From Plantago ovata (lineage: Eukaryota > Streptophyta > Magnoliopsida > Lamiales > Plantaginaceae), in the NCBI GenBank assembly GCA_028274465.1, contig CM051457.1, positions 101,245,982-101,309,981 of the forward strand: DNA of 64,000 bases, written 5' to 3'. The notes under the pieces were generated by a model. The model saw nothing but the letters and a program-made list of their open reading frames with translations. It did no database searches and was not told where the DNA came from. Positions 22,590 to 34,300 of this stretch are shown in pieces (within the stretch, counting starts at the first letter, position 1; the number at the start of each line of letters is the position of its first letter). Made by a program: the position numbers and the translations under genes.

Positions 22590-25500
22590 GTATCAAAAAT
22601 TAAAGCGTATGAAGGGGACGACAACATTTAAATGAATATATGTACAAAGCCTGCTTCAAGACACACAGTTTACATTCAAACCAATTCTGTACAGTTTTAC
22701 TTATTGTTTGACCCATTTGACCATTTCAGGTTTGATTCTTTACTAACCTTTGGTACCTGTTTGTAAAAAAAACTTCAGATTATTGTGAAGAGATTAAATG
22801 GAGAAGAATCAGGTAAAAGTGGTTTTAAGTGAATCTGATGGGTGTTTGTAAAATGTGTTGAGTGATTTTAATTCTGAGACTAGAATTGGAGCACCACGCT
22901 TAGCATGGTGCCCATATTTGTGTCACAATTATAAAAATGTACGTAAGACAAAATAGAAAGTAATATTTAACTTGTAGACTTGTAGTGATATCATGAATCT
23001 CCATGTTAAAGATATCTTTTACTATAAAAATTAATGTTAGTTGTTGGGCGTTTCATCAAATTTTTCTAATTATCCTATTTCACCAACTTATTAATCTATT
23101 CTTAATTTACTTTCTACGGGAGCTTTTAAGAATATGAATTGTACCAATTTGTATTGGAACGTCTGAAATACTTACATTAATACATGCTCCAACCATATTC
23201 GTGAGCCAACTCAGCAAAGGACCGAAATTGCAGCTGGAATACCACACGCAATGAGAAACAGGACCGTATTTGTTTGTAGAGCAAAAAAAAGGACCAAATA
23301 CGTGGAGGACTGGGACATAGAGGACCAAAACTGCAAGTGTCCCAACACACACAATCACACATCATGCATCAAGCATAAAACTGAGCTATCATTCCATAAA
23401 CGTGACGTGACTGTACTTGCAAATAAACTACTGCTTCGTGATAATAATATAGTAGCATTACAAACATCCAACAAATGGAACTCAATAAGTAGATATATTA
23501 TACAAATTGCAGAGAAATTAATAGAGTAAGATGTTGGCTAGAGCAATTTTGCTTGGTTCTATACAGTCTGCTGCCCCAACTCATCTGAAGTGTGTATTGC
23601 TGATGTTTTACGTCAACAATAAAATCAAAAATCACATTGCAGCATTGTAGAAGATAGTATTGCGAAACTGCCACCAAAATAACCGTGTCATGTGGTTTAT
23701 CACTATAAACAGAAAATACCAGATAAACCAAAGGATAACCAAACAAAATTCCCACCACGCTTTTATATGAAAGTGTATATGAAAATTCCTCAGCCAAAAA
23801 GATAAATAAACTGGGAAGGTATATCCAGCCCAACCACACTAACCTGGAAAGTGCAATCGCAAATCTCATGAAGAGTCATTCATTCCCCCCGATTAACACA
23901 CCAGGCAAACAGGACTTCTCAAACAACCTACCTTTGCTGCATCTCGAGCAAAGTTGGAACAACATCCAATGCTAGTCGTCAAACACATATCTTCAATTTT
24001 CTGGAATGATCACATAAAACCCCAACCGTTACTTTGTTCAAAACTTGAACCTTAGCATCTCTGTTTCTCCTACAGCTTGTTGAGAATCTAGTGTGACTTT
24101 CAACTTTGAATTGAGTAAGGAATATTTGTCTCAAATCATGCCATATACAAATTGTATGCAAGAAGGATCATGAAAAATAATATAAAACGTAACAATGACA
24201 TTAGAATTTTTTTTTTTTTTCATCTTTTCACTGATTTGATTAATTAGAAGGGTTTTGTTCATGAACAAAAACACTCTCCAGATACTTGAACAAAAACACT
24301 CTCCAGGCAAGTACACTTAAGTGTATAGATTTTCCAACACAACTCAAATAACATATGAAACTATTACACATTTTAAAATTCAATCACAAATACAAACAAA
24401 AGTATGTAATCAATTAGAACACATTCCTATAGTTTGTAAGACGGAAAACAAATTCTTCATAGTTTCAAACCTGTTCTTACTACTCTGTATAAGATGGCAA
24501 AGCAATTGTTAACCATCTTCTACAGGCCGGTCTCTTTGTATGCTTTATTATTCACCCATGAGTAAAAAACGTAACTACTTGGAAGAACACACACTATATT
24601 GTAAATTTCGTGTTATTTACCCGATTTCAAGTTCTATCACATCCTGTACTGAAAATGCTGCAAAATCAAGACTGAGAAAGAATGGATAGTGTGAAGGCAG
24701 TTTATTCTAACGGTTTCCATATTCTAAACGGGCAATTATAATATTATATTATACGGGCACATAGATAATAGATTGCAGGTAGTTACATCTTTGGTCGAAG
24801 CGAGGTGGCTTCTAGACACCAGTATTGCAAAACAATCCACAAAAAGAAGAGACAAATAAATGAGCCGAACATAGACCAGTTGTTGGAAGAATGGAGAAGG
24901 CGAAACATTACGTTGAAGAAACCTGATTGTTGATAGTGGTACTGCTCATGTGAAGGAAACGTAGAAAGCGATGGGAGAAGAACAATACCGCCAACACAGT
25001 TTAGAAGATTAAAGTGGAAAGAGAGGAGAAAAGAGAGACCCCTTGGTTTGTTTGACAACAATAAACAAATCCCAACTTTCTTTCGCTCTCCTGTAGGTTC
25101 CTAACTCTTCCTTTCTATTCACATGCAAAAAAAAATTATTGAAAGATTAATGGATCCCTGAGTTGAGAATTTATCATTATTCATTTAGTAAATTCTTCCC
25201 TAATTAAACCTTTATTAATGTTCTCTGTTAAGTGATGAAATTCTACTTGAAACCGGAGCATCATGGCTTAACTAACACCGAGTAATCATGTGGGAAAAAT
25301 CTATTGGTGGATTACAATTGTGCACTAAAATAGATTCATCACAACCCCAGCACCATCACAAGAATCAGCATTGCACCTCAAATCAAACATCAAGACATTT
25401 CAAACCTTCAACCCCAAAATACAAATAACAGTCCACAGACACACGAGAAGCATCCTAATAATAGGCCCATAGCAGCAGCAAGAACCAACACATATATTCA

Positions 25501-25650
25501 TGAATAAAAACATCAAAGAGAAACGCATAGCTAACTACTACAGAGTCATATAGGGGAGACAATTATAACTTCCAACCTAATATAATAATTTGAGCATTAG
25601 AGGTAATTAAAAACAACAAATTAAACTATTCAACAACAACTCATCACGTA
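22590..25650. other. Intergenic / possible upstream introns
   Basis: No supported coding region. Two patches, 23,210-23,290 and 24,780-25,070, are less AT-rich. The latter reads as an open frame on the minus strand (MLSNKPRGLSF...) but looks like a leader rather than a protein. A short tandem direct repeat (gaacaaaaacactctccag) occurs twice at about 24,262-24,306. Confidence 0.3.
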
Positions 25651-25654
25651 CCTA

Positions 25655-25912
25655 CTCCCCTCTGTCCCGTTTGAAATTAACCATTTTGACTTTTTTCGGT
25701 CAAGAGTTCTCAACTTTGACCCATGATTAGTCTTAAACTATAATTACTAAATATTTAATAAAATTATATTATAAAAATTGAGGTTCTATATTTTCATAAT
25801 ATGATTACATCAAATGATTTATCATTATAGTTTAAGACTAATCGGGAGTCAAAGTTGAAAAGTGTTGACCGAAAAAAGTCAAAATGGGTAAATTAAAGTG
25901 GGACGGAGGGAG
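25655..25912. mobile_element. Stowaway-type MITE (Tc1/mariner)
   Basis: 258 bp with long terminal inverted repeats. The left arm starts ctcccctctgtcccgttt and the right arm ends aaagtgggacggagggag; a second matched block gacttttttcggtca / tgaccgaaaaaagtc lies further in. The element is flanked by TA on both sides (25,653-25,654 and 25,913-25,914), the target duplication of this superfamily. Non-coding. Confidence 0.85.
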
Positions 25913-25914
25913 TA

Positions 25915-26579
25915 TTATATCAACAAAAGATTGAAAGTCTGCTTTGTCAATTGGATGGAAAAATAATCGGGGCGCCAAATGGTTCAGGCAGCGACTACAT
26001 ATATATTGACTCTTAAATTGAATTGAAGGTGGATGGTTGTGGCTGGTCATCAACGATGAATGCCTGTTGGGAAGCGAAGCGTTTGTTTACCAATCATTAT
26101 TTCTTTCTAGGCGACTGAACGAACAGACACAACGAGCGAATTCTTTTGTATAAAAGAAAACTGAACGGACAATAAAAATTGAACCGGAAAACCGGACGAC
26201 CACCTACCACCACCAAATTTGAAGACATTAAAACCACCAAACCGACCGCAAGAGTTCGAACCGAACAGCCACAAAAACTGACTCTTTAGTCACCTATAAA
26301 AACTGGAATCCGAGTTGAATCAAACCGGACTACCACAAAAACTACCTCTTATTCTTATTATATTGTTCAAAATAATCACCTGAACAGCTGCTTCAAACAT
26401 ATCAGGTTTTTTTGTTTTTCTTTGAGATATTTTAAGCTGGAGAATTCTAGAATCAAGTTTTTGCAAACACATTTTCATGGATCCATCTTATTAGAGAGTA
26501 AACGTTGGTGAAGGCATAATTGAGGAGATATTGTAGAGAGATGTGTCATAATTGGCTTAGTCCTGCCTGTGTCCCGCGG
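25915..26579. other. Intergenic
   Basis: No gene or repeat recognised. Short proline/threonine-like codon repetition at 26,190-26,350 (accacc, aaaccg) is low-complexity sequence. Confidence 0.3.
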
Positions 26580-26660
26580 TATATAACTATATATATATGG
26601 TCTTGCCTGTAACTGAAGCAGGGTAGCAACATTAACAACAAGGGAGAACTTGTTGTGACA

Positions 26661-27130
26661 ATGGCAACTGCATATGCAGCTATTGTTTCTTAATTAATTC
26701 TCTTATACCAGTATCCGTTCCTTTCAATCAATCACAAATTCAATCTATGCTCAACAAACTTACTTCCTTAGTCAACTTTCTTTAGGCTTGTTCCCAAAGA
26801 ATCTGTCAGTAAGGATTTTCTCAAAAAAACTATTGATGCTTCTTTTACACCATCGAGTAATTCAAGTCTTATTACGTAGAGCAAGTTCTTCCAAGATCAA
26901 CCAGCAACATCAATCATCCGGAAAGCATCGCTCATGTCAGTTGACGAAGAGTTGCTCCATTTGATATATGGATCAACTGACCTCAGATAAGTCTAGTTGC
27001 CAAATCCTCCTGATTGTCGGGATGGGAGGTATAGGTAGCATCCATATGTTAAGAATTATCTCATGATCATACCTTTGAAACTTCCACTTCTCCTCCCGCA
27101 TTCCGAACTTGACATCTTATAGGTCGTTAA
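26661..27130 (+). pseudogene. NLR E relic, N-terminal and P-loop part
   Basis: The only plus-strand NLR remains. A TATA-rich stretch (tatataactatatatata, about 26,580) precedes an ATG at 26,661. The start reads MATAYAAIVS and then stops; in shifting frames one can follow SLINSL and the CC-domain-like block with QIQSMLNKLTSLVNFL. At about 27,004-27,045 a P-loop-like sequence reads QILLIVGMGGIGS, with the KTT part lost. Stops and frame changes are frequent, so this is an old pseudogene. Downstream the gene is interrupted by the LINE; LRR pieces reappear at 31,240 and 36,535. It belongs to a different NLR subgroup from A-D (different N-terminus). Confidence 0.6.
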
Positions 27131-27347
27131 GAGTACTGAGTACTAGTTTTATGATAAATTTTAATGTAGATATTAGCGACCTTGTTAATTTGTGATACCT
27201 TGCAAAGTTGCAGTCTGTAGATTCTTTTCTTCGATACCCTTATTCTCGAACTTAGAGACTTTACTTGCCTTTAGATATGACATTAGAATTCTACCATCTG
27301 AGTTTTGGGAATGCCCAAAGACTCATGTTCGTGAGTGATACCTTCAT

Positions 27348-29672
27348 TTGCCTGATCGTACTACAAATGCCCAAAATAATAGAGGTGAATTTTTGTATTG
27401 GGTTACTGCAATATATGCACATAACCTACTGGAGCAGAGGAGGATCTTGTGGAAAGATGTGGAGAGAATTGCTGCAAGTACACATGATGCTTGGATTTTG
27501 ATTGGTGACTATAACAATGTGTTAAGAATGGAGGATAGGAAAGGAGGAAATGAAGTGATGCCTTCTGAATTTGCGGACTTGCAAGAGATGATGATTAACT
27601 CAAGTCTGTTTGAAGTGCAGATGACTGGATCATATTATACGTGGAGTAATTCACATGTATGGTCTCGAATTGACAGAGTTGTAGCTAATGTGTTGTGGCT
27701 CACGAAGTTCGACAATCTGAAGGTTGAAGTGCTGACCCCAGGTATATCAGATCATTCTCCTATTAGGATTTCTACTGGAAATTGTTCTTCTGTGAGGAAT
27801 AATTCTTTTCGGTTCCTGAACTGTGTTGTAAGCGAACCTGAATTCCTGTCTGTGGTTAGTAGTAACTGGCATTGTGAGGTAGTTGGTACGCCTATGTACA
27901 TATTATGGAGGAAATTAAAGAATTTGCAGCCTTCTATGCGGCTTATGGCCAAGAAATTCTCCAGAATATCCCAACAGGTACTTGAAGGTCGTGAGAGACT
28001 TGATAACTTACAGCAGGCTTTATCTAGAGATATCTCTAATCAGCAATTGATGGAACTGGTCAAGGAACAGAAAGAGACACTGATTGACTTGCACAATGCG
28101 GAAGAAACTATATTGATGCAGCGGTCAAAAATCAACTGGCTGAAGTTGGGAGACTCAAATAATGCGTTCTTTCATGCTACAGTTAAAGAGAAAAACAAGC
28201 AAAAAGGAATGCATAGAATGGTAGCATTGGATGGGAGGATCTTAATTGAGCAGGATGAGATAGAAGAAGAGATTGTGAACTTTTATGGACTAGTTGGTAA
28301 ATCAACTAGTAATATTATGGGAGTAGATTTACCTGCTTTAAGAAATGGGAGTAAGATAGGAAGGGAGGATGCCTTGAGTTTGATTAGAGCTGTGGACGAA
28401 AAAGAAATTTTAGAGGCTCTTCAAGGTATTGGTGATTCGAAGGCGCCAAGTGTTGATGGATATAGTGCTTTGTTTTATAAGAAAGCATGGCCTGTGATAA
28501 GTAAAGAAGTAATTGCTGCTGTACATGAATTTTTTGAAGAGGATAGAATGTACAAAGCAGTCAATTGTACCCTTGTGACTTTAATTCCCAAGTCACCTGC
28601 TGCCCAAACTGTTAAAGAAATGCGCCCCATTTCCTGTTGTTCGACTTTGTTGAAGATTATAACCAAGATACTGACATCAAGGTTGAGCAAAGTTATCAAT
28701 ACGGTTGTAAATGACAGTCAATCGGCCTTTATCCCGGGTAAGTCAATACATGAAATATTTTCATAGCCCAAGAACTTGTGAGGGGTTATGGCAGAAAAAA
28801 CAGCTACCCACGATGTCTAATACAGATGGATATCCAGAAGTCATATGATACCGTTGAATGGACAGCTTTACAACGCATCTTGGAGGAGTTGGGATTTCCT
28901 TTGCGTTTTATCAAATGGCTGATGGTATGTGTTTCTACTGTTTCTTACCGGTACTCCACAAATGGGAAGTTGTCTCGTTTTGTGGTTGCAGAGAGGGGAC
29001 CCGGTGTCACCACTCTTGTTTGTAATTGTTATGGAGTATTTGCACAGGCTTTTGCAGGAATTGAGGCAGAATTCGAACTTCAATTTTCACCCAAAGTGCG
29101 AAAAGTTAGGACTCACCAATTTATGCTTTGCCGACGATTTAATGATTTGGTGTAGAGGAGATGTGGAATCCGTGAGATTAGTTATGCTCCAATTTGAGAA
29201 ATTTTCTCAATCTACTGGACTCAAGGCAAGTTTTGCAAAATGCAAAAGTTTCTTTGGAGGTGTGGATTTTAATAGCAGAAGGGCAATGCTAAGTTTAACT
29301 GGTTTTGAGGAGGGAGAGCTACCTATTCGTTACTTGGGGGTGCCTTTGGACAGTAGAAAGAGGTCTGTAAATGCTTATCAACCGTTGCTTGATAAGATTC
29401 TGGGAAGGATTAGGCATTGGAGCTCTCATTTTCTTAGTTATGCGGGGCGCTTGCAATTGATACGGAGTGTGATATTTTCAGTAGCCAATTACTGGCTGCA
29501 AGTCCTTCCAGTTCCAAAAAAAGTGCTCCAGAAGATAGAAACGATGTGTCGTATATTTCTAAGGACGGGAAAGGAGGAGCCAAGCCGGAAAGCACCAGTT
29601 TCTTGGGATCATATTTGTGATTCTAAGACAGAAGGGGGGGCTAAATGTCATATACCTAGTGCAGTGGAATAA
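27348..29672 (+). pseudogene. LINE ORF2: endonuclease and reverse transcriptase
   Basis: Enzyme that nicks target DNA and copies the element's RNA. The first open segment (472 residues) carries the endonuclease end and RT palm blocks up to FIPGKSIHE. A 1-base loss near 28,752 shifts the frame; the next segment has QMDIQKSYDTVEW, and the frame shifts again near 29,000 to the segment with GDPVSPLLF and FADDL. Catalytic residues of the RT are retained, but at least three frame breaks prevent a full product. There is no ORF1, because of 5' truncation. Confidence 0.8.
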
Positions 29673-30224
29673 AGCTACGTTAGCTAAACTGCTGTGGAAC
29701 ATTGAACGTAAGGCAGATCGTCTTTGGGTGGAATGGATTCACATCTATTATATAAAAGGAGCTGATGTTGAGACTTTCCAACCGGGACAGTCGTGTTCAT
29801 GGATTGTACGAGCCATTTTCAAGTGCAGACGGTATATGGAAAATAACCTTGGTTGGGAAGATAATAAACGTACAGGGGTGTACAAAACTGGTAAAGTATA
29901 TAGAGGTCTGCGTATGGTGAAACCTGCTGTGCCTTGGAGGCGTTATTTTATGGGGATTTTGCGCGACCCAGGGCCCTCTTTACTTTTTGGATGGGGTGTC
30001 AAGGCAGGTTGAATACTAAAGATAGATTGAGGAAATTTGGATGTGTTACAGATGGATTGTGTGTACTGTGTGGGGATGTAGAGAGCATAAATCATCTGTT
30101 TTTCATTTGCCCAGGCACTTATCATATTTGGCGTGAGATCCTTCAGTGGATGAAGATTGCGCACATACCTTTATGTTGGGAGCAGGAGCTAAACTGGTTG
30201 ATTCGAAATGCAAAGGAAAGAGTA

Positions 30225-30925
30225 TGTTGGTGATTTTAGTGTCATCAATTCATTTTAGTAGTAATGTGATTTGCTAGAGACTGATGCGATCTCTCGTTGA
30301 GGCTCGGAACAAGTTCGGGTAGTGCGGAGTGCACGCTTGTTGAGCTAACGAGTTATCGGCCACGAATACGAAGCAGGGGTCAAGGGGGCTGCGCCCCCTT
30401 GCGGGGTCGAGGGGCAGAGCCCCTCGCGGGGTTGCAAGGGGCGGAGCCCCTGTACGGGGTTGCAAGGGGCAGAGCCCCTAGCTGGGGTCCAAGGGGCATA
30501 GCCCCTGGCTGGGGTCCCGCTGAACATTAAATGCAAAGCATGCACGCGAAGATGATTCACATAACATGATCTGAAGATGGATGAATCCATCTCTGTCTCA
30601 AACAAACAGGTTTGTTCGGATATATGCACCCCTTGATGAACAAACAGGTTTGTTCTGAACAGATGCGCCCCTTCCTTCTTCGTTTTGTACTTCTATATAT
30701 TGAAGGAATCAGTCTCCTGAACATATATAACGAAAACTATTACATCCTCTCTACTTTCTGATCGAAATTCATATTGCCTGAATTAGATTGTCTTCTAGGA
30801 TTATCCCGGCAAGGAATTCGTGAAACCCAGGCAACAAGTTAGGGTCGAATTATCTTGGTTGGAAAGTGACTACACGATCCATTGAAGTTTTCCAAGATTA
30901 TCACAACCCTCATATATTACTAACA
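30225..30925. mobile_element. Solo LTR with GC-rich palindrome array, inserted in LINE
   Basis: 701 bp beginning TGTTGGTGAT and ending TTACTAACA, flanked by perfect 5-bp direct repeats GAGTA (30,220-30,224 and 30,926-30,930). The LINE reading resumes immediately after. TG...CA ends and a 5-bp target duplication are LTR-retrotransposon hallmarks, and there is no internal domain. It contains a GC-rich array of small palindromes at 30,376-30,525 and a TATA-like tatata near 30,695. Orientation is likely plus, judging by that TATA position, but not certain. Confidence 0.85.
30376..30525. repeat. Tandem ~24-bp palindromic repeat (agggg cNN agcccct)
   Basis: Five consecutive copies of a hairpin-forming unit, each an inverted repeat such as gaggggcagagcccctc or aaggggcggagcccct, joined by ggggt(t/c) linkers. 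It is much more GC-rich than anything around it. It could form a row of stem-loops in DNA or RNA. It lies inside the solo LTR. Confidence 0.85.
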
Positions 30926-31239
30926 GAGTATGAAATCGAAAATGGTAAAACTGGCCGCTGAAGAAACTCTGTACGTTGTTTGGATTGCTAGAAACGAGAT
31001 TGTGTTTGGGAAGGCTGCTGATGTTACTGTATTAAGTAAACAGATCAAGAATACTATTCAGGTGAGGGCTAAGATGCATACTGGGCTCAGTAGGTACTCT
31101 GAAAATTTGTAAGCTGGTAGTTTGTATTATTCTAATGGTGTAGATAAGTCCTGTGTAGATAGCCTGTATCCTTGGGATCGGTTGTTGTACTTACTTTGTT
31201 TTTGGTAATAGAAAAGTTTATTCTTGTTCCAAAAAAAAA

Positions 31240-31351
31240 TGTCCAAAGTGATTGTGTACTTAAGAATCTACAAGTTCTTGCTGGGATAAGTAACTTGAAT
31301 CTTAGTTATATATAATGAGTAAGTCAAGAAGATCCCAGAGTTGAAAATATT
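31240..31351 (+). pseudogene. NLR E relic, LRR piece 1
   Basis: About 110 bases (aagtgattgtgtacttaaga... to gttgaaaatatt) match 36,899-37,007 closely. In one frame they read DCVLKNLQVLAGISNLNLS, a leucine-rich-repeat pattern. The copia element follows directly. Together with the piece at 36,535-37,030 this shows tandem duplication of an LRR unit in the relic NLR. Confidence 0.55.
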
Positions 31352-34300
31352 TATTGGAAGTTTAAGCTCAATTTGAAATAAATGAATCTAGAAGGGCCTA
31401 GTTGAAAGAGGAAAATAATAGAGGGACCAAGGTGCAATCATGAAATAAAAGGACTTGGAGAAATCTGGAAAAGCAAGGTCGGTTAATGACTAGAGAAGAT
31501 AAAGGAAGAAGAATCCAGAGTGTTGAAGAAATGAAAAGAGGAAAACTAGTGGCTGAATATTAAAGAATGTTCTAGTATGGCGGCAGGGAAATGAGCTAAA
31601 GAATTATCTAGCTAGCTCTACAACTGACATAGTAGTAGTAGTATAAATATATGAATGAGTGAGTGAAAAAAAATTAAAATTAAGAGAGTTACAAGCAGCA
31701 GCTTGAGAGTAAGTGAGACACAACAAGAGTGATAGATTAGAGCAGCAGCTCGTGAGTGAAAAAATAAGTGTGTGAGATTGTTGTTTCATAAATTGTTATA
31801 CTTTCTTGTGTAAATAAAAGTGAAAATTTTCCGTTGCACTGAAATTATCGATCCTGGTACCTGTAAGACGTTGAAACGTCCATCAAATTTGGCATCGGAG
31901 CTGAGTTGTTTGGAGTTTAAGGAGTGCAAAGAGGTACGTTAGTCCCATCTATGGCGTCCCTATCGAATATGTTACAGCCACAAGTGCCGAAGTTGGAGAA
32001 ACATAACTATGGAAATTGGAGTATCCAAATGAGAGTCTTGTTGCAGTCACAAGACTGGTGGGATATTGTTGAAGCGGGATATGATGAACCTGCGTCACCG
32101 GAGGCCGAAGCCGCATTGACGAACAATCAAAAGAATACATTACGTGAAGCGCGGAAGCGTGATAAAAGAGCGTTGTACGTTATCTATCAAGGCGTAAATG
32201 AAACGACGTTTGAAAGGATTAGCGCAGCGGCCACATCAAAGGAAGCATGGGAGACTTTAAAAAATTCGCATACAGGCGTAGATGAAGCAGTACGTGTTCG
32301 ACTCCAAATTCTTCGAGCTGAATTTGAGTCATTGAATATGAGAGAATCGGAATCTGTTGGTGATTATTGTACGAGAACTTTGGTGCTCGTAAACCAAATG
32401 AAAAGGCTCGGAGAAGAAATTGAAGATGTCCGAGTTGTGGAGAAGATTTTAAGGTCGTTGACCGGAAAGTTTGAACACGTTGTCACAGTGATTGAGGAAT
32501 CGAAGGACCTCAACACGATGACAGTGGACCAGGTGCAAAGTAGTTTGGAGGTGCACGAGCAAAGAATGATAAAGAAGAGTTTTGGATCGTTGGAGAATGC
32601 TCTAGAAGCAAAGATGAATATAAAAGAGGAGAATAAATTGGAGTTTGCAACAACTCGAGGAAGAGGCAACCGTGGACGCGATTATTATCGTGGCCGAGGA
32701 GGCCGTGGAGCTTATCCGAGACAGGGAGGACAGAATTATGGTTCTGGTCAAGAAGTGTTTGCACCGGGAGGCCGAGGTAAAGGACGCGGACGAGGCTATA
32801 GAGGAGGCGGACGCAACCAATTTGTAAGTCAACAGACTTTTGATAAAAGAAGTGTTAAGTGCTATAATTGTCACAAGTTTGGACATTATAGCAATGAGTG
32901 TCGACAAGCGAAATTCAACGGAGGTCGGCAACAAGTAAATTATGTAGATGCCAGTGTCGAAAGAGATGATGGAGCAACATCGTTGTTTATCCATAAAGGA
33001 GTTGATGGAGATGAATATTCCACGTGGTATCTCGATGGCGGAGCTAGCAATCATATGTGCGGAAAGAAGGAGATGTTCACGGAGTTGGAAGAAACTTCAC
33101 AAGGAGATGTGACGTTCGGAGACTCCTCCAAAGTTTCGGTCCAAGGCAAAGGTACGATTCTTTACAAATCTAAATCTGGTAATCATGGTAATATATCGAA
33201 TGTTTATTACATACCAGCTTTGAAAAGCAACATTTTAAGCCTTGGTCAACTTTTGGAGAAAGGTTTTAACATCATTATGAAAGATTCGCACCTGACACTT
33301 AGAGATTCACGTGGAAACTTAATTGCACATGTTAAGATGGCGAAGAATAGGTTATTTCCATTAACATTAAAGCATGATACACCGAAGTGTATGAAAAGCA
33401 TCATAAAATATGAGTCGTGGTTGTGGCATCTACGATTTGGACACTTAAATTTTGGAGGCCTGAAGTTGTTGTCCACAAAGAATATGGTGAAAGGTTTGCC
33501 TCATATTGATCACCCAAACGAAGTATGTGAAGGATGTATTCTGGGGAAGCATCATAGGTCGAGTTTCTCGAAGGAGAAGAGATGGAGAGCCTCGCGTCCA
33601 TTGGAGATAGTGCACACAGATGTTTGTGGTCCACTCACACCTATATCGCTTGGAGGTATTATTGATGATTTTTCTAGAAAGACATGGGTTTATTTCTTAA
33701 AGAGAAAATCAGAAGTATTCGAAGTCTTTAAAGAGTTCAAGAATCTCGTGGAGAAGCAAAGTGGTTACCGCATAAAAGTTTTAAGGTCCGATCAAGGTGG
33801 CGAATATACATCGGAGGTGTTTGAGAGGTATTGCAAATATCATGGGATCATTCACCAACTGACGCCTGCTTGCACACCGCAGTTGAATGGAGTGGCAGAA
33901 AGGAAGAATCGCACGATATTGGACATGGCAAGGAGCATGGTGAAAGGGAAGAACTTGCCAAGAGAATTCTGGGCTGAAGCCGTAGCGACGAGCGTGTACC
34001 TGTTGAACCGCTGTCCGACAAAAAGTGTACGGTTCAAAACACCGGAAGAAGCATGGAGTAGATTTAAGCCAGACGTCTCACACTTGAGAGTATTCGGATG
34101 CATTTCATATGTGAAAATCCCGGAGGCCAGAAGGACCAAGCTTGACGACAAAGGTGAGAAGTGTATTTTTGTTGGATATGGAGATAGGACGATGGGTTAT
34201 AAGCTATATAACCCACTTACGAAGAAGAATATTTTAAGTCGGGATGTCGTCTTTGAAGAAGATCAAATGTGGGATTGGAATGATCCACAAGATAAAGGAA

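Larger units (their letters stand above)
27290..31239 (+). mobile_element. 5'-truncated LINE (L1-like), degenerate, with poly(A)
   Basis: Non-LTR retrotransposon remains. Order: C-terminal half of the apurinic endonuclease (ILIGDYNNVL, SRIDRVVAN, ISDHSPI); reverse transcriptase with LIPKSPAAQTVKEMRPISCC, FIPGKS, the QGDPVSPLLF-type motif and catalytic FADDL; zf-RVT region (LCVLCGDVESINHLFFICP); then a final piece after 30,930 (ETLYVVWIARNEIVFG). The poly(A) run is at 31,231-31,239. Frame breaks occur near 28,750, 29,000, 29,640 and 29,990, and the 5' end of the endonuclease is missing, as in typical truncated insertions. A 701-bp solo LTR at 30,225-30,925 interrupts the 3' part. The LINE separates the parts of NLR relic E. 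Confidence 0.85.

Noticed and set aside
23107..23869. Three minus-strand open frames of 62-123 codons
   Set aside because: Hydrophobic and Cys/Phe-rich as expected from AT-rich antisense; no family recognised and no consistent splice model.
24783..25061. Possible 92-residue protein (MLSNKPRGLS...)
   Set aside because: Composition typical of leader or non-coding DNA; no family recognised. Could be 5' UTR of the frame at 22 kb.
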